Origin: JADLGL01 sp963823045
GTDB lineage: Bacteria > Pseudomonadota > Alphaproteobacteria > Rhizobiales > Kaistiaceae
Reading direction: 5' to 3'
Length of the DNA: 64,000 bases
Assembly (NCBI GenBank): GCA_963823045.1
Contig: CAWGKA010000003.1
Span: forward strand, 216,030-280,029
The position numbers and the translations under genes were made by a program. How positions within the stretch are numbered: position 1 is the first letter of the stretch; every line of letters starts with the position of its first letter. Below are positions 45,961 to 55,757 of this stretch, piece by piece. The notes below the pieces were generated by a model. The model had not been told where the DNA came from and searched no databases. It saw nothing but the letters and a program-made list of their open reading frames with translations.

Positions 45961-48712
45961 ATTCCTCGGTCGGCGGATCGCCCTCGGCGACCTCTTCATC
46001 GTCTTCCGGTTCGGCAAGATGCTCGACGGAGACGACCTTCTCGTCCTCCGACAGATCAAACAGGATCACGCCCTGCGAGGCGCGGCCGACGATGCGGATG
46101 CCCTCGACGGGCGAGCGGATGACCTGGCCGCCATCGGAAACCAGCATGATCTGGTCGGCGTTCTCGACCGGGAAGGAGGCGACAAGCTGGCCGTTGCGGT
46201 CGTTGACGACCATCGCCGTGATGCCTTTGCCGCCCCGACCAGTGAGACGATAGTCGAAGGTCGAGGTGCGCTTGCCATAGCCGCGCGCGGAGACGGTGAG
46301 CAGGAACTCTTCGTTCGCGCTCATCTGCGCGTAGCGCTCCTGTGACAGCTCGGCATCGGCGGAAACTTCGGCTGCCTCCTCGGCATCGACGACGGCGCCC
46401 TCTTCAGCTTCGCCGCGGACGGCGCGGCTCATCTTGAGATAGGCCTGTCGCTCGGCCGGCGTCGCCTCGAAGTGGCGCACTACGGCCATCGAAATGACGC
46501 GGTCGCCTTCGGCGAGGTTGATGCCACGCACACCGGTCGAATCGCGGCCCTTGAAGACGCGCACGTCGGTGGCCGGGAAGCGAATGCACTGGCCGTTCGC
46601 CGTGGTGAGGACGATGTCGCTGTCCTCGGTGCAGGTCTCGACGCCGACGATCGCTTCGCCCTCGGCCAGTTTCATGGCGATCTTGCCGTTCGATCGGACG
46701 TCGACGAAGTCGGACAGCCGATTGCGACGGACGGTGCCGCCGGTGGTGGCGAACATGACATCGAGATCGGCCCAGCTGTCCTCATCCTCGGGCAGCGGCA
46801 TGATCGTCGAGACGCGTTCCTCAGCCTCGAGCGGGAGAAGATTGACCAGCGCCTTGCCACGCGCCTGGGGCGCCGCCTGGGGCAACTTCCAGACCTTCAT
46901 CTTGTAGGCGATGCCGCGCGAAGAGAAGAACAGCACCGGCGTGTGCGTATTGGCGACGAACAGCCGAGCGACAAAATCCTCGTCGCGCGTCGCCATGCCG
47001 GTGCGGCCTTTGCCGCCGCGGCGCTGCGCCCGGTAGGTGCCGAGCGGCACGCGCTTGATGTAGCCGGCATGGGTGACGGTGACGACCATATCCTCGCGCT
47101 GGATCAGGTCTTCGTCGTCAATGTCCGGTCCGCCCTCGGCGAGTTCGGTGCGGCGCGGATTGGCGAACTCAGCCCGAATGGCGAGGAGTTCGTCCTTGAC
47201 GATGTCGTAGATGCGCTGCCGCGAGCCGAGGATATCGAGGTAGTCGCGAATCGAAGCGGCAAGGCCGTTGAGCTCGTCGCCGATCTCGTCACGGCCGAGC
47301 GCGGTCAGGCGCTGCAGGCGAAGGTCCAGGATGGCGCGAGCCTGCTCCTCGGACATGCGGATCGTCTTGCCGTCGCTGATCATGTGACGCGGGTCGGCAA
47401 TAAGCGCGACAAGCGGCTCGACGTCCATCGCCGGCCAGTCGCGCGTCATCAACTGCTCGCGCGCCGTCGACGGGTCCGGCGCGGCCCGGATCAGCTTGAT
47501 CACCTCGTCGATATTGGCGACCGCGATGGCAAGGCCAACCAACACGTGAGCACGGTCACGCGCTCGGCGAAGGAGATATTTGGTGCGGCGGCTGACAACC
47601 TCTTCGCGGAACGAGACGAAGACCTGCAGCATGTCCCGCAGCGTCATGGTCTCTGGCCGGCCGCTGTTCAGTGCAACCAGATTCGCGCCAAAGGAGGTCT
47701 GCAGCGGCGAGAAGCGATAGAGCTGGTTGAGGATGACATCCCCAACGGCATCGCGCTTCAGCTCGATGACGACGCGCATGCCATCGCGGTCGGACTCGTC
47801 GCGGATGTCGGCGATGCCTTCGATGCGCTTGTCGCGCACCAGTTCGGCAATCTTCTCGATCATCGTCGCCTTGTTCACCTGATACGGGATCTCGGTGACG
47901 ATGAGCGCCTCGCGCTCCTTGCGGACGGTCTCGGTGGTCACCTTGCCGCGCATCAGGATCGGGCCGCGGCCGGTGAGATAGGCCGAGCGGATGCCGCCGC
48001 GGCCAAGGACCATGCCGCCGGTCGGGAAGTCGGGGCCCGGAACGATCTCCATCAGTTGCTCGGTATCGATCGCCGGATCGTCGATCAGCGCGATGCAAGC
48101 ATCGATGACCTCGCCGAGATTGTGCGGCGGGATGTTTGTCGCCATGCCGACGGCGATGCCGCCCGCTCCGTTGACGAGAAGGTTCGGGAATTTTGCCGGC
48201 ACCACGACCGGCTCATGCTCGGAGCCATCGTAGTTGTCCTGGAAGTCGACGGTGTCCTTGTCGATGTCGTCGAGCAGCGTATGCGCGAGCTTCTCGAGGC
48301 GCACCTCGGTGTAACGCATGGCGGCTGGCGGATCGCCGTCGACGGAGCCGAAATTGCCCTGCCCGTCGATCAGCGGCGCACGCAGCGAGAAAGGCTGCGC
48401 CATGCGCACCAGCGCATCGTAAATCGCGAGGTCGCCATGCGGGTGATATTTACCCATGACGTCACCGACGACGCGGGACGATTTCTTGTAGGACTTGTTC
48501 CAGTCGTAGCCGGCTTCCTGCATCGCGTAGAGAATGCGGCGGTGCACCGGCTTCAGCCCGTCGCGCGCATCAGGCAGCGCACGGCTGACGATGACGCTCA
48601 TCGCGTAGTCGAGATAGGAGCGCCGCATCTCCTCGCTGAGCGAGATGGTGGCGATTGCGGAGTTGCCGTCGCCCGGTTCGTCCGGGCCACGAGGCGGGGT
48701 CAGATCGGCCAA
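45959..48712 (-). CDS. gyrA: DNA gyrase subunit A
   Basis: 917 residues. Breakage-reunion domain with catalytic Tyr134 (AAMRYTEVRLE), DGLKPVHRRILYAM, and C-terminal propeller repeats including a GyrA-box-type RRGGKGRTGM. The quinolone pocket reads HPHGDLAIYD: Leu95 at E. coli position 83, Asp99 at position 87. An acidic insert (VVDAEEAAEVSADAEL) in the C-terminal domain is usual for alphaproteobacteria. The frame opens with TTG at 48712 without a clear Shine-Dalgarno; no better upstream start is visible, so the first residues are uncertain. Confidence 0.97.
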   Translation of the reverse strand: MADLTPPRGPDEPGDGNSAIATISLSEEMRRSYLDYAMSVIVSRALPDARDGLKPVHRRILYAMQEAGYDWNKSYKKSSRVVGDVMGKYHPHGDLAIYDALVRMAQPFSLRAPLIDGQGNFGSVDGDPPAAMRYTEVRLEKLAHTLLDDIDKDTVDFQDNYDGSEHEPVVVPAKFPNLLVNGAGGIAVGMATNIPPHNLGEVIDACIALIDDPAIDTEQLMEIVPGPDFPTGGMVLGRGGIRSAYLTGRGPILMRGKVTTETVRKEREALIVTEIPYQVNKATMIEKIAELVRDKRIEGIADIRDESDRDGMRVVIELKRDAVGDVILNQLYRFSPLQTSFGANLVALNSGRPETMTLRDMLQVFVSFREEVVSRRTKYLLRRARDRAHVLVGLAIAVANIDEVIKLIRAAPDPSTAREQLMTRDWPAMDVEPLVALIADPRHMISDGKTIRMSEEQARAILDLRLQRLTALGRDEIGDELNGLAASIRDYLDILGSRQRIYDIVKDELLAIRAEFANPRRTELAEGGPDIDDEDLIQREDMVVTVTHAGYIKRVPLGTYRAQRRGGKGRTGMATRDEDFVARLFVANTHTPVLFFSSRGIAYKMKVWKLPQAAPQARGKALVNLLPLEAEERVSTIMPLPEDEDSWADLDVMFATTGGTVRRNRLSDFVDVRSNGKIAMKLAEGEAIVGVETCTEDSDIVLTTANGQCIRFPATDVRVFKGRDSTGVRGINLAEGDRVISMAVVRHFEATPAERQAYLKMSRAVRGEAEEGAVVDAEEAAEVSADAELSQERYAQMSANEEFLLTVSARGYGKRTSTFDYRLTGRGGKGITAMVVNDRNGQLVASFPVENADQIMLVSDGGQVIRSPVEGIRIVGRASQGVILFDLSEDEKVVSVEHLAEPEDDEEVAEGDPPTEE

Positions 48713-48903
48713 ATCATTGGGGTCCGTGAGTCGGTTCGGAACAACCGGAAATGTAGTTATTCCGAGGGGTTATCACAAGGCGAGCGCGACGTTTCTCCGC
48801 AGCAAAAAGCCGGATTTGGCCGCCATAATTGATCTATGTCGCAGCGTCGTCGCCGCGTTCCCATATGCACATCATCGACCGAGCCCAAACGGAGGATTGA
48901 GCC

Positions 48904-49230
48904 ATGGCTGACAGTGAACACCGCACCCGCACATTCACCGAAGAAATCGAGCTCGCCGGCACGCAGCTGATCGAGCGCATCAAGGAGCTCGTGGCGGAAG
49001 GCAATGTCCGTACGATCCGGCTGAAAACGGCGTCTGGAAACGAACCGTTCCTCGAACTGCCGATGACCGGCGGCGTGGTTGGCGGCGGCGTGTTGCTGCT
49101 GGCAGCCCCGTGGCTGGCCGCGATCGGCGCCCTGGCGGCGGTCGTCGCCAAGGTCAAAGTCGAGGTCGTGCGCGAAGTCGAGGTGGACGAAGCGAAGGAT
49201 GAAGGCCCGGGCAGCCAGTCCGCCGCCTAG
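48904..49230 (+). CDS. DUF4342 domain protein
   Basis: 108 residues. GGAGG ahead of the ATG. The N-terminal half (FTEEIELAGTQLIERIKELVAEGNVRTIRLK) resembles an UBA-like helical domain; LELPMTGGVVGGGVLLLAAPWLAAIGALAAVVAKVKVEVVRE is the DUF4342 hydrophobic segment with charged end. Role unknown. Confidence 0.88.
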   Translation: MADSEHRTRTFTEEIELAGTQLIERIKELVAEGNVRTIRLKTASGNEPFLELPMTGGVVGGGVLLLAAPWLAAIGALAAVVAKVKVEVVREVEVDEAKDEGPGSQSAA

Positions 49231-49239
49231 GCACCCCGC

Positions 49240-49722
49240 TTAGAACGGGATTTCGTCGTCGATCTCTTCAGCCATCGAGCCCTGTCGGGCCGGGGCGCGA
49301 CTGCCGCCCATCGGGCTCGACTGGCCGAAATCGGAGCCGGACTCGGCAAAATCGCCGCCGCCGCCGGCGCGGCCGCCGTCGAGCATGGTCAGCGCCGAAT
49401 TGAAGCCCTGCAGGACCACCTCGGTGGTGTAGCGCTCCTGGCCGGACTGATCCTCCCATTTGCGAGTCTGCAGTTGACCTTCGAGGTAAACCTTCGAGCC
49501 CTTCTTTAGGTACTGCTCGGCGATCTTGGCTAGGCCCTCGGAGAAGATCACCACCCGGTGCCACTCCGTCTTTTCACGACGCTCGCCGCTGTTCTTGTCG
49601 CGCCAGCTGTCCGTCGTCGCCACCCGCAGATTGACGATTGGGCGGCCATCCTGCGTCCGGCGGATTTCCGGGTCGGCCCCGAGATTGCCGATCAGAATGA
49701 CTTTGTTGACGCTCCCGGCCAT
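49240..49722 (-). CDS. ssb: single-stranded DNA-binding protein
   Basis: 160 residues. OB fold: VNKVILIGNLGADPEIR, WRDKNSGERREKTEWHRVVIF, KGSKVYLEGQLQTRKWEDQSG. Then a Gly-rich linker and the conserved acidic tip DDEIPF that recruits replication and repair proteins. Typical length for the group. Confidence 0.97.
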   Translation of the reverse strand: MAGSVNKVILIGNLGADPEIRRTQDGRPIVNLRVATTDSWRDKNSGERREKTEWHRVVIFSEGLAKIAEQYLKKGSKVYLEGQLQTRKWEDQSGQERYTTEVVLQGFNSALTMLDGGRAGGGGDFAESGSDFGQSSPMGGSRAPARQGSMAEEIDDEIPF

Positions 49723-49912
49723 CGCCTTACTCCATTCAAATGAGGTGTTGGGCGGACCCTATAGCGTCCGCCGCGCTCCGTCGCGGCCAAAGGCGCCGCT
49801 TTCCACTGTTCTTGGTATGTTCTAGTGCGGCCCGGGGGGAATTGCAATCCCCGGGTTCCAGCGGTGCCACGTGCCCTTTCGTCTATTCAGGCCAGCAGGT
49901 GAAGCGCCGTCG

Positions 49913-50308
49913 CTACGCCTCGCCCTTGGTGCCGAGGCGTTCGAGATCGGAGACGAGCGAGGAGATCGCCTCGGGCGTCATCGTGAACTTGATCGGGAAG
50001 CCGCCGGTGTGGACCAGCAGCGACCGTTCGTCGTCCGTCCCGCCTTCCATGGCGATCACGCCGGTGGTCTGCACGCCGCGGAGCGTGCGCAGCTCTTCGT
50101 TCACTTCCGGTCCGGTCAACGGCCCGTTGAGCTCCTTGCTCTGCCGGGTGAGCGTGATCATGCCGGCAATGAAGAACGGCACGTCATCGACCTTCATGGC
50201 GAACTCGTGCCGCTTCCCGTCTAGGGTAACAAATGAGAACGCGACAGCGTCCTTCGCGAACCCCTCACCGCCGAACTCCGTGATCGCCTGCTCTTCACCA
50301 ATCTTCAT
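49913..50308 (-). CDS. hypothetical protein, 131 residues
   Basis: Not recognised. A soluble alpha/beta protein with no signal peptide or membrane segment. ATG follows an AGGAGAACG site (GAGAAGGAGAACGTAATG). It contains VAFSFVTLDGKRHEFAMKV, VPFFIAGMITL and a C-terminal TMTPEAISSLVSDLERLG. GC-rich third positions like its neighbours support real coding. Divergent from the ArsR regulator, with the operator between them. Confidence 0.65.
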   Translation of the reverse strand: MKIGEEQAITEFGGEGFAKDAVAFSFVTLDGKRHEFAMKVDDVPFFIAGMITLTRQSKELNGPLTGPEVNEELRTLRGVQTTGVIAMEGGTDDERSLLVHTGGFPIKFTMTPEAISSLVSDLERLGTKGEA

Positions 50309-50407
50309 TACGCGTTCTCCTTCTCGTAGGCGGCATTTAGCCGAGGCACCGGACGGGTGTCCAACCCATCGTTTTTTGCGTTGACGGCACGCCGGCCCGA
50401 GCGTATT

Positions 50408-50421
50408 TAACTGATCAGTTA
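50408..50421. promoter_or_regulatory. palindromic operator upstream of the ArsR gene
   Basis: TAACTGATCAGTTA is a perfect 14-bp palindrome in a locally AT-rich stretch, ending 24 bp before the ATG of the ArsR-family gene. Position and symmetry fit autoregulation by that dimeric winged-helix repressor. Confidence 0.75.
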
Positions 50422-50445
50422 TTTAGCTACATGGTTTAATACTAG

Positions 50446-50796
50446 ATGCCTGCCGATCATTTGAGCCAGACCTTCTCCGCCCTTGCCGATCCGACGCGCC
50501 GGGCAATCCTCGCCCGTCTGTCGCTCGGCAAGACATCGGTCACCGAACTTGCTGAGCCGTTCGAGATGAGCCTGCCGGCCGTCTCCAAGCATCTGAAAGT
50601 GCTGGAACGAGCCGGCCTCATTAGCCGCGGCCGCGACGCGCAATGGCGGCCCTGCAAGCTCGAGGCGGGACCGCTGCGCGAAATCGCCGATTGGCTCGAT
50701 CTTTACCGCCAGCACTGGGAGGAACGCCTCGACCGGCTCGGCGACTATCTCAAACAGCTGCAACAGGGAGCGCCCGACGATGGAAGCAAAGAGTGA
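50446..50796 (+). CDS. ArsR-family transcriptional regulator
   Basis: 116 residues, winged helix: FSALADPTRRAILARLSLGKTSVTELAEPFEMSLPAVSKHLKVLERAGLISRGRDAQWRPCKLE. Lacks the Cys pairs of metal-sensing ArsR proteins, so it belongs to the SdpR/PagR-like subgroup that sits with SRPBCC genes. Overlaps the next gene by 17 bp. Probably represses its own operon through the palindrome at 50408-50421. Confidence 0.92.
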   Translation: MPADHLSQTFSALADPTRRAILARLSLGKTSVTELAEPFEMSLPAVSKHLKVLERAGLISRGRDAQWRPCKLEAGPLREIADWLDLYRQHWEERLDRLGDYLKQLQQGAPDDGSKE

Positions 50797-51268
50797 GGCC
50801 GTTTCGGCGGCTGAACCGGAGATCGTTCTGACACGCGTCTACGAAGCGCCGCGCGCCTTGGTTTGGGAAGCGATCACCGAGCCGAAGCATCTGATGGAGT
50901 GGTTCGGCCCGCACGGCTTCACGAATGCAAACGCCGTCATCGAGCTTCGCAAAGGCGGCGAATATTCGACGGTGATGAAGGGACCCGGCGGCTTCGAGCG
51001 AAAGGCCGCCTACACGGTCACCGAAGTCGCGCCAATCGACCGTCTGGTGATCGAGACCCGCGGCGGCCGTGATCCTTCGGCCGACGACTATTTCCTCGTC
51101 CGCATGACCTTCGCGCTCAGCGAGGAAGGCGGCAACACCAAGCTGGTTCTGACGGGCGACGTGCTTGCGTCCGGACCGAAGGCCAAGGGCCCGTTCACCG
51201 GTGGCGAAGGGCCGTGGAGCCAGAGCCTCGAACGGCTCGGCGGCCATCTCGAACAAATCGCGAAATGA
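50780..51268 (+). CDS. SRPBCC (AHSA1-like) domain protein
   Basis: 162 residues, one START/Bet v1-like fold with hydrophobic cavity: TRVYEAPRALVWEAITEPKHLMEWFGP at the start and WSQSLERLGGHLEQIAK at the end, the standard AHSA1 frame. Second gene of the ArsR operon. Ligand unknown. Confidence 0.88.
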   Translation: MEAKSEAVSAAEPEIVLTRVYEAPRALVWEAITEPKHLMEWFGPHGFTNANAVIELRKGGEYSTVMKGPGGFERKAAYTVTEVAPIDRLVIETRGGRDPSADDYFLVRMTFALSEEGGNTKLVLTGDVLASGPKAKGPFTGGEGPWSQSLERLGGHLEQIAK

Positions 51269-51278
51269 GGGACGTCAA

Positions 51279-52268
51279 ATGAATGCAATCACTGAACGCG
51301 GCACGACCGCTCATCCCGATGTCGTCGTCACGCGGATCTATCACGCCCCGCGTGATCTGGTCTGGCAGGCTTGGACCGATCCGAAACACCTCAAGGAATG
51401 GTGGGGGCCGCATTTCTTCGGCGTCGGCGCCGTTGGCGTCGACCTTCGCTCGGGTGGCAAGCTCAGCATCGAAATGATCGGCCCGGATGACATGACCCCG
51501 CAGATGGAGGCGATGTTCAAGGAGATCGTCCCGCCGGAGCGGCTCTCATTCCTCACCTCGATTCTCCCCGACGAGCGCGGCGTGCCGCAGTTCGAAACGC
51601 TGACGACGGTGACGCTCGAGGAGGCTGCGGGCAAGACGACCGTCACCGTCCGCAATCAGATCCTGCGCCTCGTCGGCGATGCGATCGGCGCCGCGGCAGG
51701 GATGGAGCAAGGCTGGAGCGAGCAGCTCGAGCGGCTCGGTGGTCATCTCGGCAGCCTCGCCCTGGCGCTGCCGGCAGACCGGCCGGTGACGATCATCACC
51801 CGCATCTTCGCCGCCCCCCGCGAGCTGATCTGGAAGGCGATGACCGACGCCAAACATATGCAGCAATGGTGGGGTCCGCGCGCGATGACCAACATCCTGT
51901 GCGAGATCGACGCTCGCCCGGGCGGCACTTGGCGCGTGCATCAGCGCGTCGATGCCGAGCAGTCGCTCGGCGGCTCGCCGAAGGGCGCGGTGTTCAAGTT
52001 CCATGGCGAGATTCGGGAGGCCATTCCGCCGGAGAAGATCGTGCAGACCTTCGGCATGGAAGGCATGTTTGAGGATCAGACCATGGTCGAGACGATGACG
52101 CTCACCGATCTCGGCAACGGCAAGACGCTGCTCAAGGTGGTGTCGCAGTTCGAAGGCCTACCGGACGACGCGGCCTTCGCTGCGCGAAAGGGCTTCGTCG
52201 ACAGCGGCATGTCCTACGGCGCCAACGAAACCTACCAGCGGCTTGAGGAATATCTTGCCGGCATGTGA
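51279..52268 (+). CDS. tandem SRPBCC (AHSA1-like) domain protein
   Basis: 329 residues with two complete AHSA1-like domains: residues about 10-160 (TRIYHAPRDLVWQAWTDPKHLKEWWGP to WSEQLERLGGHL) and 175-329 (TRIFAAPRELIWKAMTDAKHMQQWWGP to the C-terminus). ATG at 51279 has GAGGG upstream, 10 bp after the previous stop. Most family members have one domain, so this is an internal duplication or fusion. Ligand unknown. Confidence 0.88.
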   Translation: MNAITERGTTAHPDVVVTRIYHAPRDLVWQAWTDPKHLKEWWGPHFFGVGAVGVDLRSGGKLSIEMIGPDDMTPQMEAMFKEIVPPERLSFLTSILPDERGVPQFETLTTVTLEEAAGKTTVTVRNQILRLVGDAIGAAAGMEQGWSEQLERLGGHLGSLALALPADRPVTIITRIFAAPRELIWKAMTDAKHMQQWWGPRAMTNILCEIDARPGGTWRVHQRVDAEQSLGGSPKGAVFKFHGEIREAIPPEKIVQTFGMEGMFEDQTMVETMTLTDLGNGKTLLKVVSQFEGLPDDAAFAARKGFVDSGMSYGANETYQRLEEYLAGM

Positions 52269-52332
52269 CCGGCCTGGGGGCTCTCAGGAGCCGCCTCGCC
52301 TCCCCCACTGACACACCCGAGGAAATCTGACC

Positions 52333-52794
52333 ATGCAGAAGATCACGCCGTTCCTGTGGTTTGAGAAGGAAGCCGACGAGGCGATGAAGTTCTACGCATC
52401 GCTGTTCGCCGATGCCGAGATCATCGACGAACAACGGCTGCCCGACGGTTCGCTGATGACCGGAACGATCAGGCTCGCCGGACAGACGATCATGGTTCTC
52501 AATGGGCGCCCGGAAAGCCAGAAATTCACCGAGGCGTTTTCGCTGTTCGTGTCGTGCGCCGATCAGGCCGAAGTCGATCGCCTGTGGTCCGCGCTCACGG
52601 CCGACGGTGGCGCGGAGTCGATGTGCGGCTGGCTGAAGGACAGGTTCGGCCTTTCCTGGCAGATCATCCCGACGGCGATGATGGAGATGTTCGGCGCGCC
52701 CGACCGCGAGGCCGCCGGCCGGGCGATGCAATCGATGATGAAGATGAAGAGGATCGACGTCGCTGAGATGCGGAGCGCCTTCGAAGGCGGCTAG
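52333..52794 (+). CDS. VOC-superfamily protein (PhnB/3-demethylubiquinone-like)
   Basis: 153 residues: ITPFLWFEKEADEAMKFYASLFADAEI, TIRLAGQTIMVLNGRPESQKFTEAFSLFVSCADQ, EVDRLWSALTADGGAESMCGWLKDRFGLSWQIIPTAM. This is the PhnB-like glyoxalase fold usually paired with ArsR/SRPBCC genes. No metal-binding set is obvious. Last gene of the operon. Confidence 0.9.
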   Translation: MQKITPFLWFEKEADEAMKFYASLFADAEIIDEQRLPDGSLMTGTIRLAGQTIMVLNGRPESQKFTEAFSLFVSCADQAEVDRLWSALTADGGAESMCGWLKDRFGLSWQIIPTAMMEMFGAPDREAAGRAMQSMMKMKRIDVAEMRSAFEGG

Positions 52795-52802
52795 CGCAGT
52801 GA

Positions 52803-54204
52803 CTACTGCCGGAAGTAGTTGAAGGTCTGCGGAGGGCCGTCGAAGACCGAGATCATGGCCTGCAGGCTGTTGCCGTCGGGGGTGGCGACGAGATCGACAT
52901 ATACGGCGCCGCCTGCATAGGGCCCGGCGGTCCAGGCGCCGGTTCCCGTCGCGTAATATTGGTCGCCATCGGCGCCCCAGAAGACGTCCGCTTGCCAGCC
53001 GCTCGAGCTGAAGACGGTGAGTGCCGAACCGCTGCCGATAATGGTGAGAACGCAGTTATCGGTGCAAGCGCCCTTGCCGACGACCTGCTGCCAGGTGCCG
53101 ATATAGAGCCCGTCGATGGCTGGATTGCCGCCGCCGGCAGCGCCGTCGTTGCCGCCCTTGCTGGAGGGCCGACGGATCGGCCCGGGCGTGATCGGTCCAA
53201 TGGCAGCGCCCCCGCCAACCGGCAGGATGGGCAGCAGATAATCATGCGAGGCCCAGCCGACGACACCATTGTAGCTGACCAGGACGTAGCCGTTGGTGAG
53301 CTGGCCCTGATCGTAAATGCCACGTGCATTGGGCGGCACGGAGCCGACCACGCTGGCGTTGGCTGAGGGCTGCGAGCGGATGACGAGATTGGCGACCTGA
53401 TTGAGGTTTTGATACTCGCTGGCGCCGCCCGAGCTCGGGATGAGCTGCGCCTTCGGCACCCAGGCGGTGATGCCCTGGCCGCGGAAGGTCGCGACCTCGA
53501 TCAGTTCCATGCCGAGCGCGTAGCTGCTGGCGTTGAGGCTCATCAACTCGGTGCCGGGCGCGACGGGCGCCATCTCGCCCGTGCCGTTGGAATTGGCGAA
53601 GGCCCGCACCGGCGATGCGCCGACGACATAGAGCGGACCGACGAGCGGTCCGCCGGCCGCCGGTGTGTTCACCGGGGTAGTGGGCGTCACGGCATTGCCC
53701 TGTCCGCCGGCAAGGGAGCTGCAAATCTGCAGCCATTGCGCGACCGGGCCGGAGCTGCCGGCGAGGCTGACGGTCACATATTGCCGCCCCTGCACCGCGA
53801 AGCTCATCGACGTGTCATGCGCGAAGTTCTGCCAAAGGCTGTCGGTGGTCCACAGCAGCACCTGCGGATAGGGGCCGACGAGGCCGCTATCGACGACAGT
53901 CGCCGTCCGCGTCGTCGGCGCGAGGCGCGACGTCGTGAAGGTAACCGTCACCTCCTGTCCGATTGCATTCGGGCCGGGATCGATAAAGAGGTTCAGCTCC
54001 GCGACATCCGGCCGGTCGTCGGTGCAGATCGCGTAGAGCGTTGAAATCGTCCGTCTCGGGGACGCCGTAAGAGAGGACACCGATCCGCCCGCCGTTCTCA
54101 TCGGTGTATTGGTCCGCGGTCCAGATCGCCTGGGCCTGAGCGGAGGCCGCGCCGATCAGGAGCGCGGCGGCGGCAATGGCGATACGGGAGACGAGACGAT
54201 GCAT
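52803..54204 (-). CDS. secreted protein with repeat domain and SH3-like domain, one frameshift
   Basis: About 466 residues. ATG at 54204 and a signal peptide (IAIAAAALLIGAASAQA) lie in one frame; the body lies in another, joined near 54040 within TDDFNALYAICTDD. N-terminal domain (WTADQYTDENGG, LSYGVPETDD, FIDPGPNAIGQ) is paralogous to the whole protein at 56320-56829. Then a linker, a bacterial SH3-like region (ANLVIRSQPSANASVVGSVPPNARG...GWASHDYLLPI) and a C-terminal beta domain (GTWQQVVGKGACTDNCVLTI). Probably an envelope or surface protein; function unknown. Confidence 0.7.
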
Positions 54205-54293
54205 TCGGTGAGATTGTCGGAGCGCCGCCGCGCGGTCAATCAAGCGCTGGCCGAAAGAACCGCGTTGGCCTGCTGAAATACTGGGCAGCCGGC

Positions 54294-55757
54294 TCAGGGC
54301 GCATCGATCGCCACGGCCTCGAATGTCTCTATTCGTCCGCTGCGGATGGTCTCCCGCTTCACCCACCAATGGATCTCGGGATCGTACCAGATCGTCATGT
54401 GCTCCTCGCCTTCGGTGATGTCGTCCCTGAAGCCGAAATGCGTGGCGGAGTCGATCTCGATGCGGGCCGTCAGCCTGTAGCCGGCCGGCACCAGCACATA
54501 TTCCCAGCCGACGAAGGTCGCGGTCCAGTCGAGGGTGCCGGCGCGGATGTCGGGGACGTTCGGCTCGCAGCCGAGCGTCGCCCAAACAGGATCGGTACCC
54601 TGCGGGCAGTCGAGCATGAGGCGGCCAGTGCCGGTTGCCGTCCCGCCCGGGGCCAGCGTCCAGATGTCGTCGAGGCCACGGTAGACGAAATGCTTGCCCT
54701 CCCCGTCCTCGGTGGCTGACCGCTGCGTCATGAGAATGTGGTCGTAGGCGCCGGGCTGATCGACGATGGCGGCGTTGCCGGAAAGGGTTGTGACGGCGAT
54801 GCGGGTCGTGGTGCCGTTGGTCGCGCCGAGGACCCAGCCGAAATAGCGCGCCTCGGCCGGCGTCGGCTCCGTCGGCCGCGTACCGAACCAGTTGATGACG
54901 TCGCCGACATCGGCCGCCGGCACTTCGGTTGTCGTCGCATCGAGCGGATAGACGACTTCCATGTAGCGGATGGCGAGGCCTTCCTGGGGCGCGGCGAAGA
55001 CAAGCGGACCCATGTCTTGGGCTGTCGCCTCTGGCACGAGTTCGGGCAGGCGCTCGTTCGGCGCGGCGAAGTTGGGGTCGAGAAATTGCGCCAGCCGGTA
55101 GTTGCGGATCGCCTCGGTGGTATCGCCTTCGGTATCGGCAACTTCGCCGAGGCCGACATAGGCGCGCCCGTCGGTCGGCGCGTTTGCGAGCACGCCCTCG
55201 AAATCGGCGCGGGCTTCCTCGGGCTGACCTTCCTGCAGGTAGATCGCGCCGCGCTGGATCGGCAGCCAGGCGAGATCGAGCGCCAGCTGAATAGCCTGAT
55301 CATAGTCGGCGAGCGCTGCTTCGTAGTCGCCGAGCTGTGCCTCGGCGAGGCCGCGGAGATAGTAGTTGTAGCCAAGCCGCGGCAGCGCATCGAGCGCGGG
55401 GTTGAGGTCCGCGAGCGCGTCTTCCGGCCGGTCGAGGAAGAGATAGACGGTGGCGCGGTCGGCGTAGGCGTTCCAATTAGACGGGTTGGCGGCGATCACG
55501 GCATCGAGGTCGGCGAGCGCAGCTTCATATTCGCCTTCGGCGGTCAGCAGTTCGCCGCGGCGGATCTCATAGCGCGCGGCCTCCGCCTCGTTTTCGGCGG
55601 CGTCGATGAGGCGCGTACAGGCGGCGATGCGATCGGCCCGCGTGAGGTCGCGGCCGATATTGCAGGCGCGTGCGTCATCGGTGCCTTGGGCAAGGGCCGG
55701 CGCGCCCAGCGCCGAGACGGCCACAGCGAACGCGGCTGCAGCAACGAATTTGGTCAT
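54294..55757 (-). CDS. secreted TPR-repeat protein
   Basis: About 487 residues. Signal peptide VAAAAFAVAVSALGAPALA. Residues about 30-240 contain five or six tetratricopeptide repeats (EYEAALADLDAVIAANPSNWNAYADRA, YEAALADYDQAIQLALDLAWLPIQRG, PEEARADFEGVLANAPTDGRAYVGLG). The C-terminal 250 residues are a distinct beta-rich domain with DWTATFVGWEYVLVPAGY and HMTIWYDPEIHWWVKRE, not recognised. Probably a periplasmic scaffold. Confidence 0.82.
   Translation of the reverse strand: MTKFVAAAAFAVAVSALGAPALAQGTDDARACNIGRDLTRADRIAACTRLIDAAENEAEAARYEIRRGELLTAEGEYEAALADLDAVIAANPSNWNAYADRATVYLFLDRPEDALADLNPALDALPRLGYNYYLRGLAEAQLGDYEAALADYDQAIQLALDLAWLPIQRGAIYLQEGQPEEARADFEGVLANAPTDGRAYVGLGEVADTEGDTTEAIRNYRLAQFLDPNFAAPNERLPELVPEATAQDMGPLVFAAPQEGLAIRYMEVVYPLDATTTEVPAADVGDVINWFGTRPTEPTPAEARYFGWVLGATNGTTTRIAVTTLSGNAAIVDQPGAYDHILMTQRSATEDGEGKHFVYRGLDDIWTLAPGGTATGTGRLMLDCPQGTDPVWATLGCEPNVPDIRAGTLDWTATFVGWEYVLVPAGYRLTARIEIDSATHFGFRDDITEGEEHMTIWYDPEIHWWVKRETIRSGRIETFEAVAIDAP

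Noticed and set aside
46472..48832. Very long open frame (786 codons) antisense to gyrA
   Set aside because: Shadow of a GC-rich gene; arginine- and histidine-rich, no motifs, and gyrA itself is certain.
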